Source: SZUA-448 sp964602475
Lineage (GTDB): Bacteria; Bacillota; Clostridia; Lachnospirales; Lachnospiraceae
Reading direction: 5' to 3'
DNA length: 7,320 nt
Assembly (NCBI GenBank): GCA_964602475.1
Contig: CAZRRN010000084.1
Coordinates: 1 to 7,320 of the forward strand
This document shows positions 1-6,216 of this stretch, in pieces. A program made the translations under genes and the position numbers. How positions within the stretch are numbered: the first letter of the stretch is position 1; each line of letters opens with the position of its first letter. The notes beneath the pieces were generated by a model. That model searched no databases and was not told the origin of the DNA. It was given only the letters and a program-made list of their open reading frames with translations.

Positions 1-804
1 GGTGAATGGTATGCAATGCTGTTTCAGGATCACGGAGCAGTCGGACGAATTCCGTATCTTCTGCCTCTTTGCTGGGAGAACGGCTGGCCGGTTCTTGGAA
101 CAGACGGTCGGGCATCGGAAAGCTTTGTGGTTCCGTATGCTTCACAGAAAGAATCACCGGTCACGGTAAGCGATGATTTTTGTCATGAGGGTAATTGTCT
201 GGCGATTAACTGGCAGTGGAATCATAATCCGGACAATTCGCTCTGGTCTTTCACTGAGCATAAAGGGTACCTCAGGTTAACTAACGGACCTGTGAATCTG
301 TCAGGAATCCTTCAGGCACGTAATACCCTGACGCAACGAACTGAAGGTCCGGCCTGTTCCTGTGAAGTACGATTGGAAACGGCGGGGATGAAACCGGGAG
401 ACTGTGCCGGTCTGGCTGCATTCGAAGGGAAATTTGGAATCATCGGTATCCGCGTAGATGAAAACGGTGAAAAATATACAGTTATGTGTATCAATAACGG
501 GAACGGCGGAGAACTGGTTACAGAGAAGCTTCCTTATGGAGCAGAAGCTATTTATTTACGGATTAACTTTGATTTCGATGATAATCATGATCTGGCAGAA
601 TTTTTGTTCTCAGAAGACGGAGTCCACTTTAGACGGAGCGGACAGCTGCTGCATATGGAATACCGGCTGGATCATTTTATGGGCTGCCGGATTGGATTGT
701 ACAGCTATGCAACAATTGAAGAGGGTGGATATGCAGATTTTACCGGATTCCGGTATTGCAAAGGAAAAGAAGTCCTTGGTACGAAGCCATTTCCTTTAGT
801 GTAG
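1..804 (+). CDS. GH43 family glycoside hydrolase, beta-xylosidase/arabinofuranosidase type (3' part only)
   Basis: Partial gene: the frame is open from base 1 and ends at TAG 802-804, leaving 267 residues. The first ~40 visible residues (GEWYAMLFQDHGAVGR, then a PYLLPLCWENGWPVLG stretch) match the last blades of a GH43 five-bladed beta-propeller. In this family the FQDHGAVGR segment contributes a conserved active-site histidine (visible residue 11). From about residue 55 (SDDF, then WQWNHNP, LWSF, GYLRLTNG) the sequence is typical of the concanavalin A-like beta-sandwich that closes GH43 beta-xylosidases. The three catalytic carboxylates would lie upstream of the window and cannot be checked. 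Family members remove xylose or arabinose from xylo-/arabino-oligosaccharides; the exact substrate cannot be decided here. Whether it has a signal peptide is unknown because the N-terminus is missing. It converges on the alpha-galactosidase gene and shares a terminator with it. Confidence 0.85.
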   Translation, partial: GEWYAMLFQDHGAVGRIPYLLPLCWENGWPVLGTDGRASESFVVPYASQKESPVTVSDDFCHEGNCLAINWQWNHNPDNSLWSFTEHKGYLRLTNGPVNLSGILQARNTLTQRTEGPACSCEVRLETAGMKPGDCAGLAAFEGKFGIIGIRVDENGEKYTVMCINNGNGGELVTEKLPYGAEAIYLRINFDFDDNHDLAEFLFSEDGVHFRRSGQLLHMEYRLDHFMGCRIGLYSYATIEEGGYADFTGFRYCKGKEVLGTKPFPLV

Positions 805-863
805 AAGATAGCTTATAGGCAGATTCGTTGCTGATATAAACGAGAGAAATGAGACTGTATACA

Positions 864-903
864 AAGCGGAAACGGGGAACAGAATTGTTCCCCGTTTCCG
901 CTT
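864..903. terminator. Bidirectional intrinsic terminator between convergent genes
   Basis: A perfect 17-bp inverted repeat (left arm 864-880, AAGCGGAAACGGGGAAC; right arm 887-903) encloses a 6-base loop AGAATT. On the plus strand it is followed by a T-rich run (CTTCTTTTCTTT). On the minus strand the arm is followed by TTTGT. It lies 59 bases after the GH43 stop and 7 bases after the stop of the minus-strand alpha-galactosidase, the expected place for a terminator shared by two convergent genes. Confidence 0.88.
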
Positions 904-910
904 CTTTTCT

Positions 911-2164
911 TTATCGTGTCAGATGGTACAGTACAGCTCCGTGTGATTTGACAGCCACGTTAATTTCGCCGGTTGAGGTGCCGTTGTCTGTGCGGCTCCA
1001 TACATTTCGCAGCCGGAATGTACCCGGGATAGGAATCTGTGCAGTGAAGTCGGTGTCCTGCTCAGAACAGTTGAACAATGCCATATAATAGCCGTCAGTT
1101 TCATGTGTAGTAAACCATACAATCTTCTCCTGTCCCTTTTCTCCTGTACGATATAGCTGATGGGCAGAATGCGTGTGCTTTGTTATTTCGATCAGCTCCG
1201 GATTGTTCAGAAGACTCATGGTGAATTCATCAAATCCGGTCATTTCACCGCCGATGATAAGGGGAGAACGCATCATACTCCATAATGTAAGCATGGTGAT
1301 CTGCTCGTCTTTTGTAAATTTGGTACGTGCAGATTTGTCATAATCCTGACGGATCGGTCCGATCGGAAGCATATCGGCATCCGGCCAGCAGCCGAATCCG
1401 GAATGGGTACACCATTTTTCTGCACGATCAAACATATCATAGAGCAGATCCCATCGATCCCAAAAATCGTCGGTAATTCTCCACATATTTGCAAGAACCT
1501 TTAATTCCTCTGCATGTTCGAGCGGAGCAGGTCCGGGAGACAGACTTAGTATCATATCACGTCCGCTTGCTTCAATTGCTTCATGAATCAGCCGGATTTC
1601 TCCAACACGGAATTCCCGTGCAATATCATCCACCTTCACAAAATCTACACCCCAGGAGGCATACAGCTCGAACAGGCTGTTATAGTATTCTTTGGCACCT
1701 TCGGCATTGGATTTAATTCCGTACATATCAGGATTCCAGACACAGATATTGTTCGGATCGGCAACCTGGTCAGCGGTAACAGAAGTACCCTTCAGTGAGG
1801 TGTGGCGGTGGGCAGCCTGACGAGGAATACCACGCATGATATGAATACCGAATTTCAGACCTAAGGAATGAATATAATCTGCAAGCGGTGCAAACCCCTT
1901 TCCGCCTGCTGCAGAAGGAAAACGGTTGACAGCAGGAAGCAGTCTGGAGTATTCGTCCATGTCGAGCTCAGCAAAGTGCCTGTATTCGTGAGTTGTGGCA
2001 CCCGGTTCATACCACTGGATATCGACAACAATATATTCCCAGCCGTACTGCTTTAGGTTTTTTGCCATAAAATCCGCATTGGCTCTGACAACAGGTTCGG
2101 TTACTGCTGCACCGTAGCAGTCCCAGCTGTTCCAGCCCATCGGCGGAGTAGGTGCATTTTTCAT
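911..2164 (-). CDS. GH27 alpha-galactosidase (cytoplasmic)
   Basis: A 417-residue (beta/alpha)8 retaining glycosidase expected to release terminal alpha-galactose from oligosaccharides such as galactomannan, raffinose-type sugars or pectin side chains. Diagnostic GH27 motifs in order: PPMGWNSWDCYG at residues 7-18; YIVVDIQW at 44-51; GLKFGIHIMRG at 102-112; FVKVDD at 175-180, whose D179 aligns with the family nucleophile; NMWRITDDFW at 226-235, whose D233 is the likely acid/base; PDADMLPIG at 261-269; and WSMMRSPLIIGG at 295-306. The C-terminal ~80 residues look like the usual antiparallel beta domain. There is no signal peptide. The start ATG (complement of 2162-2164) is chosen because homology begins there and GGAG lies 6-7 bases upstream. 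The frame stays open a further 64 codons to a GTG at 2356 through two copies of a 96-bp repeat. Related GH27 activities (beta-L-arabinopyranosidase, N-acetylgalactosaminidase) cannot be excluded. Confidence 0.92.
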   Translation of the reverse strand: MKNAPTPPMGWNSWDCYGAAVTEPVVRANADFMAKNLKQYGWEYIVVDIQWYEPGATTHEYRHFAELDMDEYSRLLPAVNRFPSAAGGKGFAPLADYIHSLGLKFGIHIMRGIPRQAAHRHTSLKGTSVTADQVADPNNICVWNPDMYGIKSNAEGAKEYYNSLFELYASWGVDFVKVDDIAREFRVGEIRLIHEAIEASGRDMILSLSPGPAPLEHAEELKVLANMWRITDDFWDRWDLLYDMFDRAEKWCTHSGFGCWPDADMLPIGPIRQDYDKSARTKFTKDEQITMLTLWSMMRSPLIIGGEMTGFDEFTMSLLNNPELIEITKHTHSAHQLYRTGEKGQEKIVWFTTHETDGYYMALFNCSEQDTDFTAQIPIPGTFRLRNVWSRTDNGTSTGEINVAVKSHGAVLYHLTR

Positions 2165-2260
2165 ATTAATCTCCATTTCTGCGCGGCTTTTTGTACATAA
2201 CAGACTTTGTGTCAAGCACCGCGCAGGCACAAATCTGCGTGTGAAAGGTTCATCCTTCAC
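2165..2260 (-). repeat. 96-bp in-frame start-site repeat, proximal copy upstream of the GH27 gene
   Basis: Read on the minus strand, the unit starts at a GTG (2260-2258) and ends directly before the GH27 ATG. Its last bases, AAATGGAGATTAAT, supply the gene's ribosome binding site. The unit is 32 codons long without a stop and in frame with the enzyme (KDEPFTRRF ... SRAEMEINM). It carries an imperfect GTGTGAAGG/CCTTTCACAC hairpin at its 5' end and an 8-bp inverted repeat CTGCGCGG ... CCGCGCAG with a 32-base spacer. It differs from the adjacent distal copy at only 2 of 96 positions. It could be translated as an N-terminal peptide or act only as a 5' untranslated leader. Confidence 0.9.
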
Positions 2261-2356
2261 ACTAATCTCCATTTCTGCGCGGCTTTTTGTACATAACAGA
2301 CTTTGTGTCAAGCACCGCGCAGGCACAAATCTGCGTGTGAAAGGTTCATCTTTCAC
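2261..2356 (-). repeat. 96-bp in-frame start-site repeat, distal copy upstream of the GH27 gene
   Basis: Tandem, head-to-tail second copy of the same 96-bp unit, 94/96 identical to its neighbour. On the minus strand it opens with GTG AAA GAT GAA and has a perfect 9-bp hairpin GTGTGAAAG / CTTTCACAC around loop ATGAAC, the left arm beginning two bases before the unit. It has the same CTGCGCGG ... CCGCGCAG pair and ends in TGGAGATTAGT followed by the GTG of the next copy. Upstream of it is AAAGAGATTAGT, a weaker version of the same purine-rich motif. If translation starts at this GTG the enzyme gains 64 residues made of two near-identical 32-residue repeats. Confidence 0.9.
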
Positions 2357-2398
2357 ACTAATCTCTTTCTATGCTGTTTGAAATTAAGGCTGAACACA

Positions 2399-2466
2399 CG
2401 GACACAGCTTATCTGTCCGGTCTCATCATTAAGCTCAAGCGGTTGTGCCGGACAGCGCACGGACAC
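2399..2466. repeat. Cluster of alternating inverted repeats (CGGACA / TGTCCG) in the GH27 upstream region
   Basis: Four related boxes are visible: CGGACA (2399-2404), CTGTCCGG (2413-2420), CCGGACAG (2448-2455) and CGGACAC (2460-2466). The middle pair is a perfect 8-bp inverted repeat with a 27-base spacer; the first and second can also pair (6 bp, 8-base spacer). The boxes allow mutually exclusive hairpins in a transcript running into the GH27 gene, or could be paired operator half-sites. No known riboswitch is recognised here. Confidence 0.5.
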
Positions 2467-2484
2467 TACCGTATCAATCTGCAG

Positions 2485-2493
2485 AGTATATCA
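2485..2493 (-). promoter_or_regulatory. Candidate extended -10 promoter for the GH27 gene
   Basis: On the minus strand the bases read TGATATACT, an exact TG-n extended -10 in front of TATACT (5 of 6 to consensus). No good -35 is found at 17-18 bases. A start near 2478 would give a leader of about 310 bases that includes the CGGACA/TGTCCG boxes and both 96-bp units. A second minus-strand TATAAT sits further upstream (near 2540) but without a convincing -35. Confidence 0.35.
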
Positions 2494-2509
2494 CTAAAGC
2501 TTCAAGAAC

Positions 2510-2530
2510 TTCTGATGTAATCTGTCAGAA
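2510..2530. promoter_or_regulatory. Possible operator dyad TTCTGA-N9-TCAGAA
   Basis: A perfect 6-bp dyad TTCTGA (2510-2515) and TCAGAA (2525-2530) separated by 9 bases lies in the divergent intergenic region, just upstream of the candidate extended -10 of the GH27 gene. That is a reasonable position for a regulator of that gene. No matching regulator is encoded in the window, and short dyads also arise by chance. Confidence 0.25.
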
Positions 2531-2578
2531 TCATGATTATTATAGCTATGTTAATATCATACTCTATCAGGGGAGTGG

Positions 2579-2608
2579 TTGACAAGCACAAAAATAACTA
2601 TCTATAAA
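2579..2608 (+). promoter_or_regulatory. Sigma-70/SigA-type promoter P1 upstream of ygiQ
   Basis: A consensus -35 TTGACA (2579-2584) is followed, with an 18-base spacer, by TATAAA (2603-2608); reading the -10 as CTATAA gives a spacer of 17. The predicted start near 2615 leaves about 80 bases of leader before the ygiQ ATG. Confidence 0.65.
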
Positions 2609-2633
2609 CAAGGACAGTTCATAGCAGCTTCCA

Positions 2634-2662
2634 TTGACATCTTTTGTGGATTGGGATAAGAT
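2634..2662 (+). promoter_or_regulatory. Second SigA-type promoter P2 upstream of ygiQ
   Basis: A second consensus TTGACA (2634-2639) is followed after 17 bases by TAAGAT (2657-2662; 4 of 6 to consensus). The predicted start near 2669 lies about 27 bases before the ygiQ start codon. The -10 is weaker than in P1, so this could be an accessory promoter. Confidence 0.4.
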
Positions 2663-2695
2663 TGTTGCAAAATAGTCATTATATTGGAGAAAAGG

Positions 2696-4912
2696 ATGAA
2701 GCGAGATTTTTTACCGGTATCAAAAGAAGACATGATGAATCGGGGATGGGAGCAGTGCGACTTTGTTTATATAATCGGGGATGCCTATGTGGATCATCCG
2801 TCGTTTGGTCCGGCGATTATCAGCCGTGTACTGGAATGCAACGGTTATAAGGTCGGAATCATCCCGCAGCCGGATTGGAAAGACAGCAGTTCGATCAAAG
2901 CTTTGGGGGAACCAAGACTTGCATTTTTGATCAGCGGCGGGAACATGGACACCATGGTGAATCATTATACGGTGGCAAAAAAACACCGTGCAACGGACGC
3001 CTATTCGCCGGGAGGGATCATGGGGAAACGTCCCGATCGTGCGACTGTCGTATACGGCAATCTGATTCGGAAGAGCTATCCCAAAATTCCTGTAATTATC
3101 GGTGGCATCGAAGCATCGCTTCGCCGGATGGCACATTATGATTACTGGAGTGATAAGGTGAAGCGTTCCATCCTTCTCGATTCTCAGGCGGACATTATTT
3201 CGTATGGAATGGGAGAAAAATCGATTGTTGCACTTGCTGATGCTCTGGCAAGCGGACTGCGTGTACAGGACATCACGTTTGTAGAGGGAACGGTATATAA
3301 GACGAAATCCCTTGAAAATGTTTACGAACCGGTGGTTCTTCCTTCGTTTGATGAAATACAAAAAGATAAAAAAACATTTGCGCGCAGCTTTTATATACAG
3401 TACTGCAATACCGATCCATTTAGTGGGAAATGCCTTGCAGAGCCCTATGGGAAACAGGAATATATCGTTCAGAATACACCGGCAAAGCCATTGACGCAGT
3501 CTGAAATGGACGCGGTTTATGCACTTCCTTATATGCGTACCTATCATCCGATGTATGAGTCGGCGGGAGGAATTCCTGCAATTGAGGAACTGAAATTCAG
3601 CCTGACTAGTAATCGTGGATGCTTTGGCGGATGCAGCTTCTGCGCCTTGACGTTTCATCAGGGAAGGATCATCCAGACAAGAAGCCATGAATCGATTCTG
3701 AGAGAAGCGGAAAGTCTGACATGGGATCCGGAATTCAAAGGCTATATCAACGATGTCGGAGGACCGACAGCAAATTTTCGCGCGCCTGCCTGCGAAAAAC
3801 AGATGAGCAAAGGAGCCTGCATCAACCGGCAGTGTCTGTTTCCGAAGCCCTGCCCGAATCTGCGTGTGGATCACAGTGATTATCTGGGGCTTCTTCGAAA
3901 GCTTCGTGAACTTCCAAGGGTTAAGAAGGTTTTTATACGCTCAGGAATTCGGTTTGATTATCTGATTGCGGACAAAGACGGTACTTTCTTCCGGGAGCTT
4001 TGCGAGCATCACGTCAGCGGTCAGCTGAAGGTTGCACCGGAGCATATCTGTGATGAGGTTCTAAAACGGATGGGAAAGCCGGAAAATGCAGTTTACGAGA
4101 AGTTTATTCAGAAATACAGAGCCATTAATAAGCAGTTAGGCAAGGAACAGTATGTCGTACCGTATCTGATGTCTTCCCATCCGGGGTCTACATTGAAGGA
4201 AGCGGTGGAGCTGGCACAGTATCTTCAAAAGCTCGGTTATATGCCGGAACAGGTACAGGATTTTTACCCAACTCCATCCACCATTTCCACCTGCATGTAT
4301 TATACCGGACTAGATCCTCGTACCATGGAATCAGTCTATGTTCCAAAATCACCTCATGAGAAGGCGCTCCAGCGGGCCCTGATCCAATACAGGAATCCGA
4401 AGAACCGGGCGCTCGTGATGGAAGCCCTTACGAAAGCGGGACGTACCGATTTGATTGGCTACGGAAAAGAATGCCTGATTCGTCCCGGACGGTATTCAAC
4501 AGAAAAGAAGGAAGAAGACGGGGAGAACACCGGAGCCCAGTCTGATATGCGGAAGACACAGAGCAAAGGCACGAAGACGACGGAGAGACAAAGCAGAGGT
4601 ACGAAGACGTCGGAGAGACAGAGCAAAGGCACGAAGACGACAGAGAGACAAAGCAGAGGTACGAAGACGTCGGAGAGGCAAAGCAGAGGCACGAAGACGA
4701 CGGAGAGACAGGGCAGAGGCGCGAAGACGACCGATAAGCAAAGCAGAGGCACGAAGACATCGGAGAGACAAAGCAGAGGCACGAAGACGACCGATAAGCA
4801 GAGCAGAGGCACGAAGACGTCGGAGAGGAATGCAGGAACGAAGATGGGACGGGGAATGACAGAAAAGAAAACCGGAGATATGAAAACAAAAGGAAAGAAA
4901 ATCAACAGATGA
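2696..4912 (+). CDS. ygiQ: YgiQ-family (UPF0313) radical SAM protein with repetitive basic C-terminal tail
   Basis: A 738-residue cytosolic iron-sulfur protein of the YgiQ family; the reaction catalysed by this family is not established. Residues 1 to ~290 form the family N-terminal domain (LPVSKEDM, YIIGDAYVDHPSFG and GGIEASLRR are typical). The radical SAM core follows, with CFGGCSFC at 309-316, in which C309, C313 and C316 would hold the 4Fe-4S cluster. A second cysteine group (C366, C375, C380, C386) follows. The family C-terminal region (DFYPTPSTISTCMYYTG, PHEKALQRA, CLIRPGR) ends near residue 600. The remaining ~138 residues are a Lys/Arg/Thr/Ser-rich tail built mostly of nine 10-residue repeats. 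The ATG at 2696 is chosen because GGAG lies 6 bases upstream; an in-frame TTG at 2684 overlaps that ribosome binding site. The gene is transcribed divergently from the GH27 gene. It has no obvious link to the sugar genes. Confidence 0.94.
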   Translation: MKRDFLPVSKEDMMNRGWEQCDFVYIIGDAYVDHPSFGPAIISRVLECNGYKVGIIPQPDWKDSSSIKALGEPRLAFLISGGNMDTMVNHYTVAKKHRATDAYSPGGIMGKRPDRATVVYGNLIRKSYPKIPVIIGGIEASLRRMAHYDYWSDKVKRSILLDSQADIISYGMGEKSIVALADALASGLRVQDITFVEGTVYKTKSLENVYEPVVLPSFDEIQKDKKTFARSFYIQYCNTDPFSGKCLAEPYGKQEYIVQNTPAKPLTQSEMDAVYALPYMRTYHPMYESAGGIPAIEELKFSLTSNRGCFGGCSFCALTFHQGRIIQTRSHESILREAESLTWDPEFKGYINDVGGPTANFRAPACEKQMSKGACINRQCLFPKPCPNLRVDHSDYLGLLRKLRELPRVKKVFIRSGIRFDYLIADKDGTFFRELCEHHVSGQLKVAPEHICDEVLKRMGKPENAVYEKFIQKYRAINKQLGKEQYVVPYLMSSHPGSTLKEAVELAQYLQKLGYMPEQVQDFYPTPSTISTCMYYTGLDPRTMESVYVPKSPHEKALQRALIQYRNPKNRALVMEALTKAGRTDLIGYGKECLIRPGRYSTEKKEEDGENTGAQSDMRKTQSKGTKTTERQSRGTKTSERQSKGTKTTERQSRGTKTSERQSRGTKTTERQGRGAKTTDKQSRGTKTSERQSRGTKTTDKQSRGTKTSERNAGTKMGRGMTEKKTGDMKTKGKKINR
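4562..4831 (+). repeat. Nine 30-bp tandem repeats encoding the YgiQ C-terminal tail
   Basis: Nine head-to-tail 30-bp units encode S(R/K)GTKT(T/S)(E/D)(R/K)Q-type decapeptides, residues 623-712 of YgiQ. TTERQ-type and TSERQ-type units largely alternate, so much of the array also has a 60-bp period, suggesting growth by duplication of dimers. Unit 6 (GRGAKTTDKQ) is the most divergent. The period is a multiple of three, so length changes keep the reading frame. The long antisense open frames here are a consequence of the repeat. Confidence 0.95.
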
Positions 4913-4926
4913 AGGAGAAAAGCTTA

Positions 4927-4944
4927 AATGTAAACGCTTTCATT
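4927..4944 (+). promoter_or_regulatory. cre-type operator (CcpA or other LacI-family regulator)
   Basis: TGTAAACGCTTTCA at 4929-4942, flanked by AA and TT, matches the cre consensus WTGNAARCGNWWWCAW at every defined position. Its centre is about 59 bases upstream of the predicted kdgK transcription start, ahead of the -35 box. It is followed by TTTT, so the dyad could also weakly terminate ygiQ transcription. LacI-family KdgR proteins recognise similar palindromes, so either CcpA or a pathway-specific regulator could bind. Confidence 0.75.
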
Positions 4945-4959
4945 TTTGCTCGTTTAGTA

Positions 4960-4988
4960 TTGAAATCCGGTTCGATTCGATGTATGAT
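4960..4988 (+). promoter_or_regulatory. SigA-type promoter of the kdgK-kduI unit
   Basis: TTGAAA (4960-4965), a 17-base spacer, and TATGAT (4983-4988): five of six matches in each box. The predicted start is near 4995, giving a ~120-base leader before the kdgK ATG. Confidence 0.7.
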
Positions 4989-5048
4989 AGAGACTGTAAA
5001 TGAAAATTACTTTCTTGAAGGTTTGTGACGGAGCACAGACCTGATGAT

Positions 5049-5080
5049 ATATCAGAAGAGATTGAACTCCTTTCTGATAT
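5049..5080 (+). other. Hairpin in the kdgK 5' leader
   Basis: ATATCAGAA (5049-5057) pairs perfectly with TTCTGATAT (5072-5080). Inside it GAG/CTC gives three more pairs after a 2-base bulge, closing a 6-base loop ATTGAA. It lies inside the predicted leader, 34 bases before the kdgK start codon, and no T-run follows, so it is not a standard terminator. It could affect mRNA stability or translation. No known riboswitch class is recognised. Confidence 0.5.
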
Positions 5081-5114
5081 CCTCCTAAATCTGCTCCGGC
5101 ATGAAAGGATTAAT

Positions 5115-6137
5115 ATGGCAAAAGTTGTAACGATGGGTGAAATCATGCTTCGGCTTTCTACACCCGGATATGAAAGATTTATTCAAGCTGACAGTTTTGA
5201 TGTGAATTACGGCGGCGGAGAGGCCAATGTTGCGGTGTCTCTTGCAAATTTCGGACATCAGGCTTCCTTTGTAACCAAGGTTCCGAAGAACGAAATAGGT
5301 GAATGTGCAGTTGCTGCACTTCGCAAGTATAATGTGGATACTTCGATGATTGCATATGGTGGAGAACGGCTCGGTATTTATTATCTTGAGACCGGAGCTT
5401 CCATGCGAGCTTCCAAGGTAGTATATGACAGAGCGCATTCATCCATTGCAGAAGCAGATCCGGAGGACTTTGATTTTGATGCAGTTTTTAACGGAGCCGA
5501 CTGGTTTCATTTTACCGGAATTACACCGGCAATCAGTGATAAAGCAGCCGCGCTTACCGAAGCAGCACTGAAGGCGGCAAAGGCTAAGGGAATTACTGTT
5601 TCGGTTGACTTGAATTTCCGTAAAAAGCTCTGGTCTTCCGAAAAGGCGCAAAAAATCATGACCAATCTCATGCAGTATGTTGATGTTTGTATAGGAAATG
5701 AAGAAGATGCAGAAAAGGTTCTCGGCTTCAAACCGGGTGATACCGATGTGACAAGCGGAGATCTGGAGCTCTCAGGATACCGTGATATTTTCCGTCGCAT
5801 GATTGAACGTTTCGGATTCAAGTATGTAGTAAGCTCTCTGCGCGAAAGCTATTCTGCATCGGATAACGGCTGGTCTGCTGCAATCTTTGACGGAAAAGAA
5901 TTCTACCATTCCAGAAAGTATCAGGTCAGGATTGTAGACCGTGTCGGAGGAGGAGATTCTTTCGCAGGAGGTCTGATCTGCGGATTGCTTGACGGAAAGG
6001 ATATGAGATCAGCTCTGGAATTTGCGGTTGCTGCATCTGCTCTAAAGCATACTATACCGGGAGATTTTAACTTTGTGTCGCGTGCTGAGGTGGAAGCTCT
6101 GGCGGGAGGAGATGGCTCCGGTCGGGTACAGCGCTGA
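5115..6137 (+). CDS. kdgK: 2-keto-3-deoxygluconate kinase (PfkB/ribokinase family)
   Basis: A 340-residue cytosolic sugar kinase expected to phosphorylate 2-keto-3-deoxy-D-gluconate (KDG) with ATP to KDPG, which an aldolase then splits to pyruvate and glyceraldehyde-3-phosphate. The N-terminal sugar-binding part has GEIMLRLSTPG at residues 8-18 and YGGGEANVAVSLANFG at 32-47. The middle has DWFHFTGITPA at 129-139, SVDLNFRKKLW at 163-173 and CIGNEEDAE at 192-200. The C-terminal PfkB signature is DRVGGGDSFAGG (275-286), with D281 as the catalytic base. These features fit KDG kinases better than fructokinases, and the neighbouring kduI supports the call. The ATG at 5115 is chosen because homology starts there and AAAGGA lies 5 bases upstream; the in-frame GTG at 5025 would add 30 residues over a structured leader and is unlikely. 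A cre site precedes the promoter. Confidence 0.9.
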   Translation: MAKVVTMGEIMLRLSTPGYERFIQADSFDVNYGGGEANVAVSLANFGHQASFVTKVPKNEIGECAVAALRKYNVDTSMIAYGGERLGIYYLETGASMRASKVVYDRAHSSIAEADPEDFDFDAVFNGADWFHFTGITPAISDKAAALTEAALKAAKAKGITVSVDLNFRKKLWSSEKAQKIMTNLMQYVDVCIGNEEDAEKVLGFKPGDTDVTSGDLELSGYRDIFRRMIERFGFKYVVSSLRESYSASDNGWSAAIFDGKEFYHSRKYQVRIVDRVGGGDSFAGGLICGLLDGKDMRSALEFAVAASALKHTIPGDFNFVSRAEVEALAGGDGSGRVQR

Positions 6138-6216
6138 TTATGACATAAAAATTACTGCACGTTCGGTTCAGTCCGGATTGTCTGCAGCCAAATAACGAAA
6201 CCATAGGAGATTTAAT

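Noticed and set aside
458..799. Plus-strand 113-codon open frame overlapping the GH43 gene
   Set aside because: It is a shifted frame within a clearly conserved GH43 C-terminal domain, with no ribosome binding site and no recognisable similarity.
2165..2356. CRISPR array or attachment sites
   Set aside because: The two units abut directly with no spacers, and no integrase or cas gene is nearby.
2303..2497. Plus-strand open frame starting within the 96-bp repeat (also seen on the minus strand at 6067-6270, sharing MCQAPRRHKSACER)
   Set aside because: The shared start is just the antisense of the repeat; the remainder of the two frames is unrelated and has no ribosome binding site.
2720..3874. 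384-codon antisense open frame inside ygiQ
   Set aside because: It lies entirely within a strongly recognised radical SAM gene, matches no family I recognise, and has codon composition expected of a shadow frame.
4428..4905. Three overlapping antisense open frames (up to ~153 codons) opposite the ygiQ tail
   Set aside because: The 30-bp repeat period is a multiple of three, so an absence of stops in one unit propagates through the array in every frame. The products are low-complexity Ser/Leu/Cys/Val strings lacking start-site support.
6138..6200. Terminator or promoter between kdgK and the 96-bp element
   Set aside because: Only a weak CTGCA/TGCAG pairing without a T-run, and a TTGTCT without a -10 at proper spacing, are present. 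Co-transcription of kdgK and kduI is the simpler reading.
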